Below are positions 8,022 through 16,568 of a DNA stretch of 25,036 bases, piece by piece (position 1 is the stretch's first letter; the number at the start of each line of letters is the position of its first letter). The translations under genes were made by a program, and so were the position numbers. A model generated the notes under the pieces. It had not been told where the DNA came from and ran no database searches. It worked only from the letters and a program-made list of their open reading frames with translations. Source of the DNA: Clostridia bacterium (GTDB taxonomy: Bacteria > Bacillota > Clostridia > Christensenellales > Pumilibacteraceae); contig CAAGAW010000021.1 in NCBI GenBank assembly GCA_900767465.1, positions 1 to 25,036 of the forward strand. Direction: 5' to 3'.

Positions 8022-8047
8022 ATCCCATTCTCCCGCCGTCGGTTTGC

Positions 8048-8080
8048 GGAAAGGGAAAGCCCGTTCGGCTCTCCCCTTCC
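8048..8080 (-). other. Intercistronic RNA stem-loop
   Basis: In the 75-base gap between the two DUF4185 genes the minus-strand transcript can form a 14-bp stem (two G-U pairs) with a 5-nt loop. No U-run follows, so it is not a normal terminator. It may mark RNA processing or protect the upstream transcript, separating the exported and binding proteins from the cytoplasmic enzymes and repressor. Confidence 0.5.
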
Positions 8081-8096
8081 TTCCGCCGGCTTTATC

Positions 8097-9356
8097 CTAT
8101 TTCAACTTCATTTCCATCAAGCCTACAAAGTAATTGAGCGTTGCGCCCGAATCGCTGCGCGGCCACTGACTCATCAGAAAATACACCGTTTTTCCGTCGT
8201 CTTTCAGCATTGCGCTTGTCGTGAACGCATTGTAGAAGGTGTTGAAATCGGACGAAGTCAAGATGATCTCCGATTTGCCGTACGGCCCGTAAGGCGTATC
8301 GGCCAACTTCATAATCAGCGTATTGTGCTGCTGATACGTGGCCATATACTTGTTGAGATAAGGGTTATAGCAAATCGACATCTCACCGCAGGGCGCCGAG
8401 ATAACTTCGGCGTCTTCGCTATGATTCCAGGTAAGCGCCATGTAGTACTCGTTATACTCGATCCAGGTCGCCTCTCCATCGACATAACCGTTAAAGAATC
8501 GGTAATTGTCGAGGTTTTCGACTTTGGCCTGTTGCTCTTCGCCGGTAAGCACTTCTCCGCCATCGCCCTTTAAGCTGACGCGCATACACCGCAATCCGCT
8601 GGCACGACCGCCGCTCAATCCGTAAACGTACAGCCAATCGTCGATACCGTCATGGTCCTCGTCTACGATCAACGGATAGTTTTGCGTGAAGTTGACCATT
8701 TTGTTGGAATAGAAGTACATACTTTCGACGCGGCTGAAATGCGTGCCGTCGGTCGATTTGTACACCCCGCCCAAATTGGTCCACCACTCTCCGTCGTCAC
8801 CCCAAACGCGGACGCCCATGTAGTAAACATAGATTGCGTTGCCGATTTGCATAGCGCCCGTAGGAATGGCCGTCATTTGTTGTTGGTTCACGTGAATGCC
8901 GGGAATCAGTTCGGTAGCAAACCCGTTATCGGCGGTTGATACGAACGAATCGATGGTAATCCCGTCGATAAAGTCGAAATCGGTAGTAACCGCCATAACA
9001 TTGGATCGCCAGTTGCCTACAAGATACTCGTTGGAGAACGTGTCGCCAAACAAAATGCGCAGCTCGGTTACGTCCTCTTCCTCTTGATTTTTATACGTGT
9101 ACGTGAACGGTATACCGAGGTCGGTTCCGCCAACGTCGAACAGCTCCATGGTGTCGGTTGTGGCAAACCGCCCCGTCACTGCGGAAATACGCCGCGTTCC
9201 CTCGATATGTTCGGCGCCGTACGAAATCCAGTCCGACGCAACGTCGCCGTTCAACCCCGATGACAACTCTGCCGTCGCGCCGAACGAGGACATGAACAGC
9301 GACGATACGGAAAACGCAACCAACAACAATAGCGATAGAATATTGCGTCTTTTCAT
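8097..9356 (-). CDS. Secreted DUF4185 (GH183-type) protein, proposed extracellular endo-D-arabinanase
   Basis: This 419-residue DUF4185 protein is a paralogue of the cytoplasmic one next to it. It has a classic signal peptide (MKRRN then a hydrophobic core, cleavage near Ala29). Conserved segments are VGGTDLGIPF (Asp79), LRILFGDTFS (Asp105), TAIPTGAM, STDGTHFSR and ISAPCGEMSICYN. It has a longer insert between the two aspartates than its paralogue. It also carries a calcium-binding-like loop VDEDHDGIDDW (Asp232-Asp240, DxDxDG pattern) that the paralogue lacks. The listed open frame is longer, but the ATG at 9356 follows GGAGG and overlaps the preceding TAA (TAATG), so the two genes are coupled. 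It would cut polymeric D-arabinan outside the cell; that is inference from the GH183 family. Confidence 0.85.
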   Translation of the reverse strand: MKRRNILSLLLLVAFSVSSLFMSSFGATAELSSGLNGDVASDWISYGAEHIEGTRRISAVTGRFATTDTMELFDVGGTDLGIPFTYTYKNQEEEDVTELRILFGDTFSNEYLVGNWRSNVMAVTTDFDFIDGITIDSFVSTADNGFATELIPGIHVNQQQMTAIPTGAMQIGNAIYVYYMGVRVWGDDGEWWTNLGGVYKSTDGTHFSRVESMYFYSNKMVNFTQNYPLIVDEDHDGIDDWLYVYGLSGGRASGLRCMRVSLKGDGGEVLTGEEQQAKVENLDNYRFFNGYVDGEATWIEYNEYYMALTWNHSEDAEVISAPCGEMSICYNPYLNKYMATYQQHNTLIMKLADTPYGPYGKSEIILTSSDFNTFYNAFTTSAMLKDDGKTVYFLMSQWPRSDSGATLNYFVGLMEMKLK

Positions 9357-12300
9357 TATTCTCTTTCCTCCTTTTCGGTTTCGTGATGTTTTTTCGGTCT
9401 TCTCGACAGCACGGTTCCTGCGCCGAGCAGTGCGCAAATTGCCACTGCCGACATTGCGACGGAACCGAGCGACGAGCCGCATCCCGCACTGCCGCATCCG
9501 CTGTCGGACGGCGCCGGCGTAGGTTGCGGTTGCGGATCGGGTTTCTCGTCGCCTCCGTCGGGCGGCGTAGGCGGTACGTCCCCGTTATCGTAATAGGTGT
9601 ACAGCGCCACGTTATCGAACATCGCGTAATTGGCGGTGTTCTTGTTGGTCAACAGCAAGAAACGGAAACTGTTGCAGGCAACGTTGATACCCGTATTGGC
9701 CGTAAAAGCGAATGTGATGCGCGACCAACCTTCACCCAAATCGGTTTTGGATATCTTGCACTTTTGATTGTTGGCACCCGCCGTTTGGTCGCCGTCCTCG
9801 ACCGAGCCGAGATAAATTTCGTGGTGGCCGATGTTCGTGCCGCCTACGAAACAGAAGGTAAACCCTTCGTCCATGGTGAATCTTCTTCCGTCGGATACGA
9901 CAAGCGAAGTATCCAAAGGTTCGGCGATTTGATACTTATAGTCGAACGTCACGTAATACGTTCTGCCCTTTTCCAATTCGGCGTTCGACGTGTACAGGTT
10001 AAACGCCGACGAGAAATCTTTTTGGCTACCCGCCTGATGTTGCAACAGCAGCACTTTGGAAGTATTGACGGCATCCTTGTCGTTTACGACGACCTGTGCC
10101 GGCATGTCGAGCGAAGTCGTGCCGAACATGTCTTTGGTGACGGAGTCGCCGAACGAAGTGCCCGCATCGTACCCTTCGAAGTCGCCTCCGCTGACCAAAT
10201 CGTACCGTGTTTTACCCTCGGTATCGTCGTCGGGCGTTTCCTCTTTGGGTATATCCGATCCGATTTCTTTCTTGACCGACACGGAATCGATCCAAGCCGC
10301 ATCGCCTTCGATGCAAGCAAAGTTGACCGACACGGCATCTACCGCATCCGCTTCTTCGGCCGTTAAGCGCACGTACTGTCTGAACACCTTAAAACCGGTA
10401 TCGCCGTCGGCAGTCGCCGTCAAAATGTCCTGCGGATCCAAAGAACACAAGGCGTAGGTAAGCGACGCGCCGTTCTTCTCGGCATATCCGTCGGTCACCG
10501 CATAGCGGATTTCGACAAGATACAACCCCTCGTTTTGCAAAACGGCTTTATTGGCAATCGACGAAGTTCCGGACGTTCCCGAAAGTTTAGCCGTATATTC
10601 GCCGTTATAGGCCGTGATTTCGGCAGGTGCTTCGGCATTGAGACTGCGAACCGAGCCGACCGCAATATGCGCGAGATTGAGGGCGTTGGGTACCGTCAAC
10701 GACAGTTTGTTGCCCAACACGGTTTCGAACCCGCCGTCGGCAATCAGCTCTTTGCCCCAAACGGGGTTACCCGTCGGGTCGGCGCTGACAAGACGCTTAA
10801 CCGAAAGATTATCGATCGAAAAGGTTGCTCTGTTTGCCGAGTGGACCCAATACTGTAAAGATGCGTCCTTATACGCCACCTCGTCGTCGATTTTGATATA
10901 ATACACGAAATGATTCCAGTCTTCGCCCAATACGCTTTCTTCCCATTGTGCCTCGTACTGCAATAGCGGAATGTCGTATGTGTATTGTTCTTCGACGGGA
11001 TTGATGCGCAAACCGACGTTGTCGGTTTCGCCTTCCAATCGGAAATCGAACGAAACGGCGTACACGCCCGCTTTTTCGAACTTGAAGCAGTCGAAGAAGC
11101 TACTGTAATTGGCGCCGTGCATTTTGACAACCGCGTTGCCCTGCTCGTCGGCTATAACGGCGGGTGCATCGGTTGCAAACGAATAGACGTCGGACAGTAC
11201 GGCAGGCGCTTCGGTAGGAACGACGTACGAACCTTCGCCTTGCAACCGCGTACCGGTCTGTTTCTTAACCGACAGGTTATCCATCAGCACGTAGTTGTTG
11301 GCATTGTTGGCCGTATTGTACCAAAGACGCACATATTGCATGTTCGCAGTCGCTTGGAACTCCTCCGAGAACCTATACCAACCTTCTCTGTCGGCAATCT
11401 GTGTACCGCTGTAACGAAGCAACGATACCGACGGATTGGCATTATTGAAATCGGATCCGTTGACGGCCACGGCACAGTTGTCGGTTATACCCGACATACG
11501 GTAATCGAACTCAACCAAATACCGTGCCGCACCTTGGTTTTCAAACGTCCAAATGGCGTGCGCAAACGGGCCTGCGCCGACCGACGATTTGCCGATCTTG
11601 GCAACGGTATTATTGCCGTCCTTTTCAATCACGGCCGAGTAGTCACCCCAAGCGCTGTTGGACCAAATACCGTTCTTGGCTTGGCTCGCAACGTCGGCAT
11701 GCGTGATACGCGCAACAGGTTCGCTGTCGGTACCTTCGGCCAAATAGCCTTCGAGCGTACCGCCGTCGACAACCAGATTGTTGCCTTCGTACACGGCTAC
11801 CTCGTGAACCTGACTTGCCGCGCCATAGTTGATTTCGGCCGAACGCAACGTCACGTCTTCCAGTGTTACTTGGCCCGTCGTCTCGAACGTAAGACCGCTA
11901 AACGCCGTAGGCGACGTAAGCTTACACTCGATTATATTATAATCGTCTGTCTGTTGGCTCTGTAACGCGAGATTGTCCGACTGTGCATCGCCCAGTTTGG
12001 CAACCAGCGAAGCACCGGCACCGGCATCGGCTTTGAATTTGAGCGCAACGCTGTACGTACCGGCAACTTGATCCTCGAATGTCTTGGTCGTTACGGCAGC
12101 ATCGCCCGTCACGGTCAATGCATAGCTTTGTCCCTCGGCTCGAATAACGCCTGTACCCGTTGTCGTCCAACCCGACTCGTCGTTTTCTTGCAACGTGTAC
12201 GATTCCGGCTTATTTTCGGGAACGTAGTACTGCACCGAAAGATTGTCGATCTTGACGTGTTTACTGCTGTCGGCACCGGTGTCGCACCACAGTTTTACAA

Positions 12301-13570
12301 CGTCGGGCGCAAGGTCGGCCGTTTCGATCTCGGCCGAGAAATGCTTCCAACCGTCACGCCCGTCGACGTCGGTACCCGTCGTCGTAAATAAATTTTCGGC
12401 CGAATCCTGCGTATACACTTGGCTTGTTTGCGTCGTAAGGTTATCGGCGGTCGCCAAGGAAACGTAACCGTCCGCATCTCCCGTGTAATCGAATTCGACA
12501 CGGTACTTTCCCTTGCCGTTGCCGCCGTCGAACCTGTGCGCGGCTTGCCCTTCGCTCGTTCCGTCATACCCCAATTCGAGTACGGCGTTATTTCCGTCGA
12601 GCACGACCGCGGCGTTGCCGGCGGTACGCCAAACGCCGTTCACCGTTTGATCGGCCGCCGTACCGACGGTCGGTATGACGCCTTCGAACGTACCGCCGCC
12701 CTCTACAAGATTTTGCGTCCCCTTTGCGTCATCTTGCGTCGCGCGATACGTGACCGAAATGTTATCGGCCAAGAACGAGCCGGTTGCGTCGGCGCCGACA
12801 TAAGCCCACACGCGGAATAGATTCAATCCATCGAACGTGACTTCATATTCATGCTCGTATCGGAACCAGTTCTCTTTGCCCTCGATGGGGGTGCCGACGT
12901 TCAGATTCTGCCAGCCGGGCGCCGAAACCAAGTTGGCGTCCGTGTGTCCGTACGCTTTGATTGCCGTCCAAGTATCGGGTGCGAGATGACCGAGTGCGCA
13001 ATACACGTTGAACGCAGGTTTCACGTTGGAATAATCGAACGAAACCGTATAATAACCTTTGCCCTGTCCTTCGACGTTTAGCAAAAAGTGCGACCAAATG
13101 GGTCCGCGGTTGGTGATTCGCACAACGGTGTTATCCCCGTCGAAAGCAAACTGCGGATAACCGTCGGCCCAACCGTGGTTACCCCACACGCCGGCGACCG
13201 CCGATTCGGCGCTTTCGCCCGCCTCGATAGCGTTGCGCGATGCGGAATACGTGCCGTCACCCGTAATCAAATTATCGGTGTAATGGGCTTCGACGACGCC
13301 GACCGCGCTGTCGAAATCACCGTTTTGGATCAAGTCGTTTCCGTACACATAGGGCGGAATACCTCCGTCCGTCATAGGGAAGTTTTCGTAATCGTTTGCC
13401 AAGACACGCTCGTTGCCGTACGTCGGATCGGCCGTTTCGGTCGTAGCCGAAGTTTCCAAAGCAAGCGACCGAATCGCCGGCATGTTGGGGGCCAAGTACA
13501 AAAAGACCAACAGTATGCAAACGATCCACGCAATGCCGCTATGCCGTACGTGTGTTCTTGTTTTTTTCAT
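9356..13570 (-). CDS. Giant surface-anchored protein with about seven carbohydrate-binding-like modules
   Basis: A 1404-residue exported protein with no recognisable catalytic domain. After a basic signal/anchor region (hydrophobic 12-30), about seven beta-sandwich modules follow, several beginning with an NGDFD/GGTFEG/GGFET-like strand and closing with a (I/M)DN(L/V)SV strand, as in CBM4/9/22-like folds. Approximate limits: 78-275, 285-450, 457-580, 596-769, 779-926, 938-1100, 1122-1327. Module 3 is the most divergent. A Pro/Asp-rich linker (1330-1356), a GCGSAGCGS motif, a transmembrane helix (about 1367-1388) and a basic tail RRPKKHH form a C-terminal membrane anchor; no LPxTG is present. 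Start is ATG 13570 with AGGAGG four bases ahead. Its likely job is to hold polysaccharide at the cell surface for the secreted DUF4185 enzyme encoded next. Confidence 0.82.
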   Translation of the reverse strand: MKKTRTHVRHSGIAWIVCILLVFLYLAPNMPAIRSLALETSATTETADPTYGNERVLANDYENFPMTDGGIPPYVYGNDLIQNGDFDSAVGVVEAHYTDNLITGDGTYSASRNAIEAGESAESAVAGVWGNHGWADGYPQFAFDGDNTVVRITNRGPIWSHFLLNVEGQGKGYYTVSFDYSNVKPAFNVYCALGHLAPDTWTAIKAYGHTDANLVSAPGWQNLNVGTPIEGKENWFRYEHEYEVTFDGLNLFRVWAYVGADATGSFLADNISVTYRATQDDAKGTQNLVEGGGTFEGVIPTVGTAADQTVNGVWRTAGNAAVVLDGNNAVLELGYDGTSEGQAAHRFDGGNGKGKYRVEFDYTGDADGYVSLATADNLTTQTSQVYTQDSAENLFTTTGTDVDGRDGWKHFSAEIETADLAPDVVKLWCDTGADSSKHVKIDNLSVQYYVPENKPESYTLQENDESGWTTTGTGVIRAEGQSYALTVTGDAAVTTKTFEDQVAGTYSVALKFKADAGAGASLVAKLGDAQSDNLALQSQQTDDYNIIECKLTSPTAFSGLTFETTGQVTLEDVTLRSAEINYGAASQVHEVAVYEGNNLVVDGGTLEGYLAEGTDSEPVARITHADVASQAKNGIWSNSAWGDYSAVIEKDGNNTVAKIGKSSVGAGPFAHAIWTFENQGAARYLVEFDYRMSGITDNCAVAVNGSDFNNANPSVSLLRYSGTQIADREGWYRFSEEFQATANMQYVRLWYNTANNANNYVLMDNLSVKKQTGTRLQGEGSYVVPTEAPAVLSDVYSFATDAPAVIADEQGNAVVKMHGANYSSFFDCFKFEKAGVYAVSFDFRLEGETDNVGLRINPVEEQYTYDIPLLQYEAQWEESVLGEDWNHFVYYIKIDDEVAYKDASLQYWVHSANRATFSIDNLSVKRLVSADPTGNPVWGKELIADGGFETVLGNKLSLTVPNALNLAHIAVGSVRSLNAEAPAEITAYNGEYTAKLSGTSGTSSIANKAVLQNEGLYLVEIRYAVTDGYAEKNGASLTYALCSLDPQDILTATADGDTGFKVFRQYVRLTAEEADAVDAVSVNFACIEGDAAWIDSVSVKKEIGSDIPKEETPDDDTEGKTRYDLVSGGDFEGYDAGTSFGDSVTKDMFGTTSLDMPAQVVVNDKDAVNTSKVLLLQHQAGSQKDFSSAFNLYTSNAELEKGRTYYVTFDYKYQIAEPLDTSLVVSDGRRFTMDEGFTFCFVGGTNIGHHEIYLGSVEDGDQTAGANNQKCKISKTDLGEGWSRITFAFTANTGINVACNSFRFLLLTNKNTANYAMFDNVALYTYYDNGDVPPTPPDGGDEKPDPQPQPTPAPSDSGCGSAGCGSSLGSVAMSAVAICALLGAGTVLSRRPKKHHETEKEERE

Positions 13571-13627
13571 GTTTCCTCCTATAAAACTGAAATTTGATTG
13601 CCGTTTTCCGATAGAATTCAATTCCGT

Positions 13628-14728
13628 TTATTGTCCCTCCTTGCGCTCGTGCGCTCTCCCCCAAATCACGTCGTCGTCTTCGAGCGGCAAACGTTCTTGC
13701 ATCGAAGGCAACGCCGCAAACGGTTTATGCGGTTCGGTTTGATACCAATACGCCGTAGTCGACCAGTCGTCGTTGCGGTTATTGTTGTGTCCGTGTTCTA
13801 TGGTAACGCGTATGCTTGTATCGAACATGACGGGATCTTGCACATGGTACCGATAATAGCTGATCTTGCCCATCCAGTTGTCCTTCCCGCCGAGAATTAT
13901 GCCGTGGTACGGAGCCGAATACTCCTGCTGCGGACACCAAGCCATATTGACGTAATCTTCCGTACCCGTCCCGTGTATCGACGGCGTTTTCTCCCCGTCG
14001 ATGAAAATCATGTCGTCGCCCTCGCCCGGCCAATTCCACAGCGCCGACTTGCTCAGGTTGTGAATATTGATGTTGCACCCGCAGTAATGTCCTCTGCCTT
14101 GCGCGTCGAGAATGACGTAATTTTCCTCGCCCGTCTTATTGGCCCCGCCGAAACACCAATCGGCGCGGTTTTCGTACAAGCTTTCGTCCTTGCCTTGGGT
14201 CGGACATTCCCTGTGCCACTGCGCGTGGAAATACAGCGCGTCGTCGGGAACGGGCTTTTCTTCGTAATCAACGTAGTAATAAAAGAAAATCAGGTCCTCG
14301 AACTCGTTGACAACCTCGATACGCGCCCGCTTGCGGAACGGCATCGGCCACCAACAATTCAGCCCGCGGCCGTCCTCGGGGCTCATTTGCAACGGGACGG
14401 AAACAAAATTTTTGCACATGCCGTGTCCCATGCCGAAAAAGTCGCCCAACGGTGCCTCGACCGACGGCTTTTCCTCGTCGTCCCAATACATGCGCAACAC
14501 AATTTTACGCATTTCGTACTTGCCTTTGCCGCTCGTACGGTCGGCTACCGTGATCCAAATATGCGTAATAACACCGCTTCCGCTTATGTCCGCGATCACC
14601 CGTTTTTCGCCCGACGGAATCGTCAACCGATCGTCGTTACCCCCCGAACGGTCAAAGCTGGAAACGCGACGGCGTTTTCCCTCTCTTGCCATATAAATGT
14701 TACCGATATCGGAAACAAACGCACTCAT
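13628..14728 (-). CDS. GH172 family glycosidase (DUF2961), proposed exo-alpha-D-arabinofuranosidase
   Basis: A 366-residue DUF2961 protein, the family behind CAZy GH172, whose known members act on alpha-D-arabinofuranosides or alpha-D-fructofuranosides (difructose dianhydride I hydrolase). Hallmarks are SFDRSGGNDD, ISGSGVITHIW, LNCWWPMPFRKRARI, WPGEGDDMIF and GTGTEDY. Glu236 (in GEGDD) and Glu257 (in GTGTEDY) are 21 residues apart, the same separation I recall for the catalytic pair Glu270/Glu291 of Bifidobacterium alphaFFase1. Start is ATG 14728 with AAGGAG upstream. There is no signal peptide, so it should work on imported oligosaccharides. Length is on the short side for the family. Follows the second permease gene by 29 bases. 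The kinase and isomerase in the operon favour D-arabinose as product. Confidence 0.88.
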   Translation of the reverse strand: MSAFVSDIGNIYMAREGKRRRVSSFDRSGGNDDRLTIPSGEKRVIADISGSGVITHIWITVADRTSGKGKYEMRKIVLRMYWDDEEKPSVEAPLGDFFGMGHGMCKNFVSVPLQMSPEDGRGLNCWWPMPFRKRARIEVVNEFEDLIFFYYYVDYEEKPVPDDALYFHAQWHRECPTQGKDESLYENRADWCFGGANKTGEENYVILDAQGRGHYCGCNINIHNLSKSALWNWPGEGDDMIFIDGEKTPSIHGTGTEDYVNMAWCPQQEYSAPYHGIILGGKDNWMGKISYYRYHVQDPVMFDTSIRVTIEHGHNNNRNDDWSTTAYWYQTEPHKPFAALPSMQERLPLEDDDVIWGRAHERKEGQ

Positions 14729-14757
14729 TGTCTTTCTCCTTTCTTTGTTGTTTTGTA

Positions 14758-15597
14758 TTATTTGACACCGGCAATGGATATGCCCTGCACAATGTATTTT
14801 TGAAAAAAGCAATACAGCCCGCCCGGTACGATCAGACTCATCAGCGTAGCTGCCAGCACCACGCCGTACTGACCCGTGTATCGCGAATTGAGCGTACGGA
14901 TCAGCTGCATAATCTGATACAGCGCGGTATTGTCCGTAATGGTCATGACCGGCCACAAAAAACTGTTGTAGTAACCCATAAAAACCGACATGCCGCAAAT
15001 CACCATGGGCGCGGTAGAAATACGCGGATAAATGCGGAAAAATATACCGTCTTTGGAAAGTCCGTCGATCATTGCCGCCTCTTCCATGTACTTGGGCACA
15101 CCGTAAAAATACTGACGGAAGAAGAACACGTTATAGCCGGACGCTACGCCGGGAATGATCAGCACCCAAATCGTATCAAGCATTTTGAGTGCAGTTACCA
15201 CGCGCACCGAAGTCAGTAAAATTGTGATCCCGGGAATAAACATTGTCGACAGCATATACACCCAAAAGAACTTTTTGCCCGGGAACTCGATACGTGCAAA
15301 CGCATAGGCCGCCATCATATTGACCAAGAGACTCAACACTACCGAAACAACGGCTACTAACGTTGTGCTGGCGATCGACATCAAATAGTTATAATCGGTC
15401 ATGGAGAAAATGGTCTTGAAGTTGGCGACCGTCCAAGTGTGCGGCAACCAGTGTAACGGCAGTTCGAAAATCTCGCTCCTGCCTTTGAACATAGCGGGCA
15501 ACGCCCAAAGTATGGGAAACAGAATGACGATCAGCACAATCGTCATGCAGACGATGCAAACGCCGTCTCCTATTTTTTTTCGCGTACTGACTCTCAT
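14758..15597 (-). CDS. ABC sugar transporter permease (MalG type)
   Basis: A 279-residue inner-membrane permease of the carbohydrate uptake CUT1 class with six hydrophobic segments. The cytoplasmic EAA loop reads YMEEAAMIDGLSKDGIFFRIYPRI, about two-thirds along the protein, and would dock the ATPase. An upstream in-frame ATG at 15615 exists, overlapping the previous gene by 8 bases, but the ATG at 15597 has GAGGA at a good distance and gives the usual MalG-like N-terminus, so I chose it. Works with the permease and binding protein encoded upstream. No ATPase gene is in the operon, so a shared MsmX-type ATPase encoded elsewhere must energise it. Confidence 0.92.
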   Translation of the reverse strand: MRVSTRKKIGDGVCIVCMTIVLIVILFPILWALPAMFKGRSEIFELPLHWLPHTWTVANFKTIFSMTDYNYLMSIASTTLVAVVSVVLSLLVNMMAAYAFARIEFPGKKFFWVYMLSTMFIPGITILLTSVRVVTALKMLDTIWVLIIPGVASGYNVFFFRQYFYGVPKYMEEAAMIDGLSKDGIFFRIYPRISTAPMVICGMSVFMGYYNSFLWPVMTITDNTALYQIMQLIRTLNSRYTGQYGVVLAATLMSLIVPGGLYCFFQKYIVQGISIAGVK

Positions 15598-15607
15598 GTG
15601 CGATTCC

Positions 15608-16549
15608 TCATTCATCCGAAACTTTCGACTGTACGCCGAAAAACACGACCGCGTTCAATGTTCCGACAATCAGCATGACTAATATGGCACCCGCAATGGT
15701 AACGCTTGAAGACTGTAACACATTACGGTAATTGTTAAACAAATAGAGCACCGGTGTCAGCGTCGTTTCCAACGGTCCTCCGCCGGTCATCAAAAAGGGA
15801 ATGTCAAACATGGTCAACGCACCGGTCAAAAGTCCCACGATAGTCAGCAAAAAATAGTTTGTCATGCCGGGCAAAGTGATTTTGAGTAGCTTTCGCCACC
15901 AACCCGCACCGTCCAGCGTGGCCGCTTCGTAATAATCTTTGGGAATATTGAGCAGACCGGCGTACATAACGAGCGAGTTATATCCGAATCCCAGCCACAG
16001 TGTGGGCACGATCACCAAAATCCTCGCCCATTTCGCATCCATAAGAATGGCAATCGGTTCCCACCCTATTTGCAGCAAAATGCCGTTAACTAGCCCGCCG
16101 CCGTAATTGGTCATAAAGAGAAATACGATAGACGCCGCAATTCCCGAAATGAGAAACGGAACGTAGATGACCGTGCGAACAAACCGCCCGAATCCGTTGT
16201 CGCAGCGCTTCAAAACGTGCGCAAATGCAAACGATATCAGCAGTTGCACCGCTACGATAATCACTGCGAATAACAGCGCATTCTTGAAAGAATTGAGAAA
16301 CGACGTCGTTCGAAGTATGGTAAGATAATTTTGAAATCCGACAAATATCTGCTCATCGGCATAAGCACGGTAATCGAAGAAACTGCGGTAAATCGCCATG
16401 ACAAGCGGTACGACTACGAACACCGTCAGCAAGAGGAATGCGGGCGCTATCATGGCGTATCCCGTAAATGCGTGGCGATACGTAAAAAACCGTTTCCCGA
16501 AAAGCTTTTTTTTGAGCAAAAACCCTTTTGTCTGTTGTTTAGCATTCAT
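15608..16549 (-). CDS. ABC sugar transporter permease (MalF type)
   Basis: A 313-residue CUT1-class permease. It has a cytoplasmic Lys-rich N-terminus, about six membrane helices (first at GYAMIAPAFLLLTVFVVVPL) and the EAA loop YYEAATLDGAGWWRKLLKITLP followed by the typical ITLPGM segment. It pairs with the MalG-type permease encoded just downstream to form the membrane channel. The gene starts 19 bases after the binding protein stop and has GAGGGGA before its ATG. Substrate cannot be read from the sequence; gene context suggests arabino-oligosaccharides. Confidence 0.93.
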   Translation of the reverse strand: MNAKQQTKGFLLKKKLFGKRFFTYRHAFTGYAMIAPAFLLLTVFVVVPLVMAIYRSFFDYRAYADEQIFVGFQNYLTILRTTSFLNSFKNALLFAVIIVAVQLLISFAFAHVLKRCDNGFGRFVRTVIYVPFLISGIAASIVFLFMTNYGGGLVNGILLQIGWEPIAILMDAKWARILVIVPTLWLGFGYNSLVMYAGLLNIPKDYYEAATLDGAGWWRKLLKITLPGMTNYFLLTIVGLLTGALTMFDIPFLMTGGGPLETTLTPVLYLFNNYRNVLQSSSVTIAGAILVMLIVGTLNAVVFFGVQSKVSDE

Positions 16550-16568
16550 GCTCGATCCCCTCTTCCGT

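Noticed and set aside
9383..14803. Several plus-strand open frames over the giant protein and GH172 genes
   Set aside because: They mirror well-supported minus-strand genes, are rich in Arg, His and Cys and share no family motifs.
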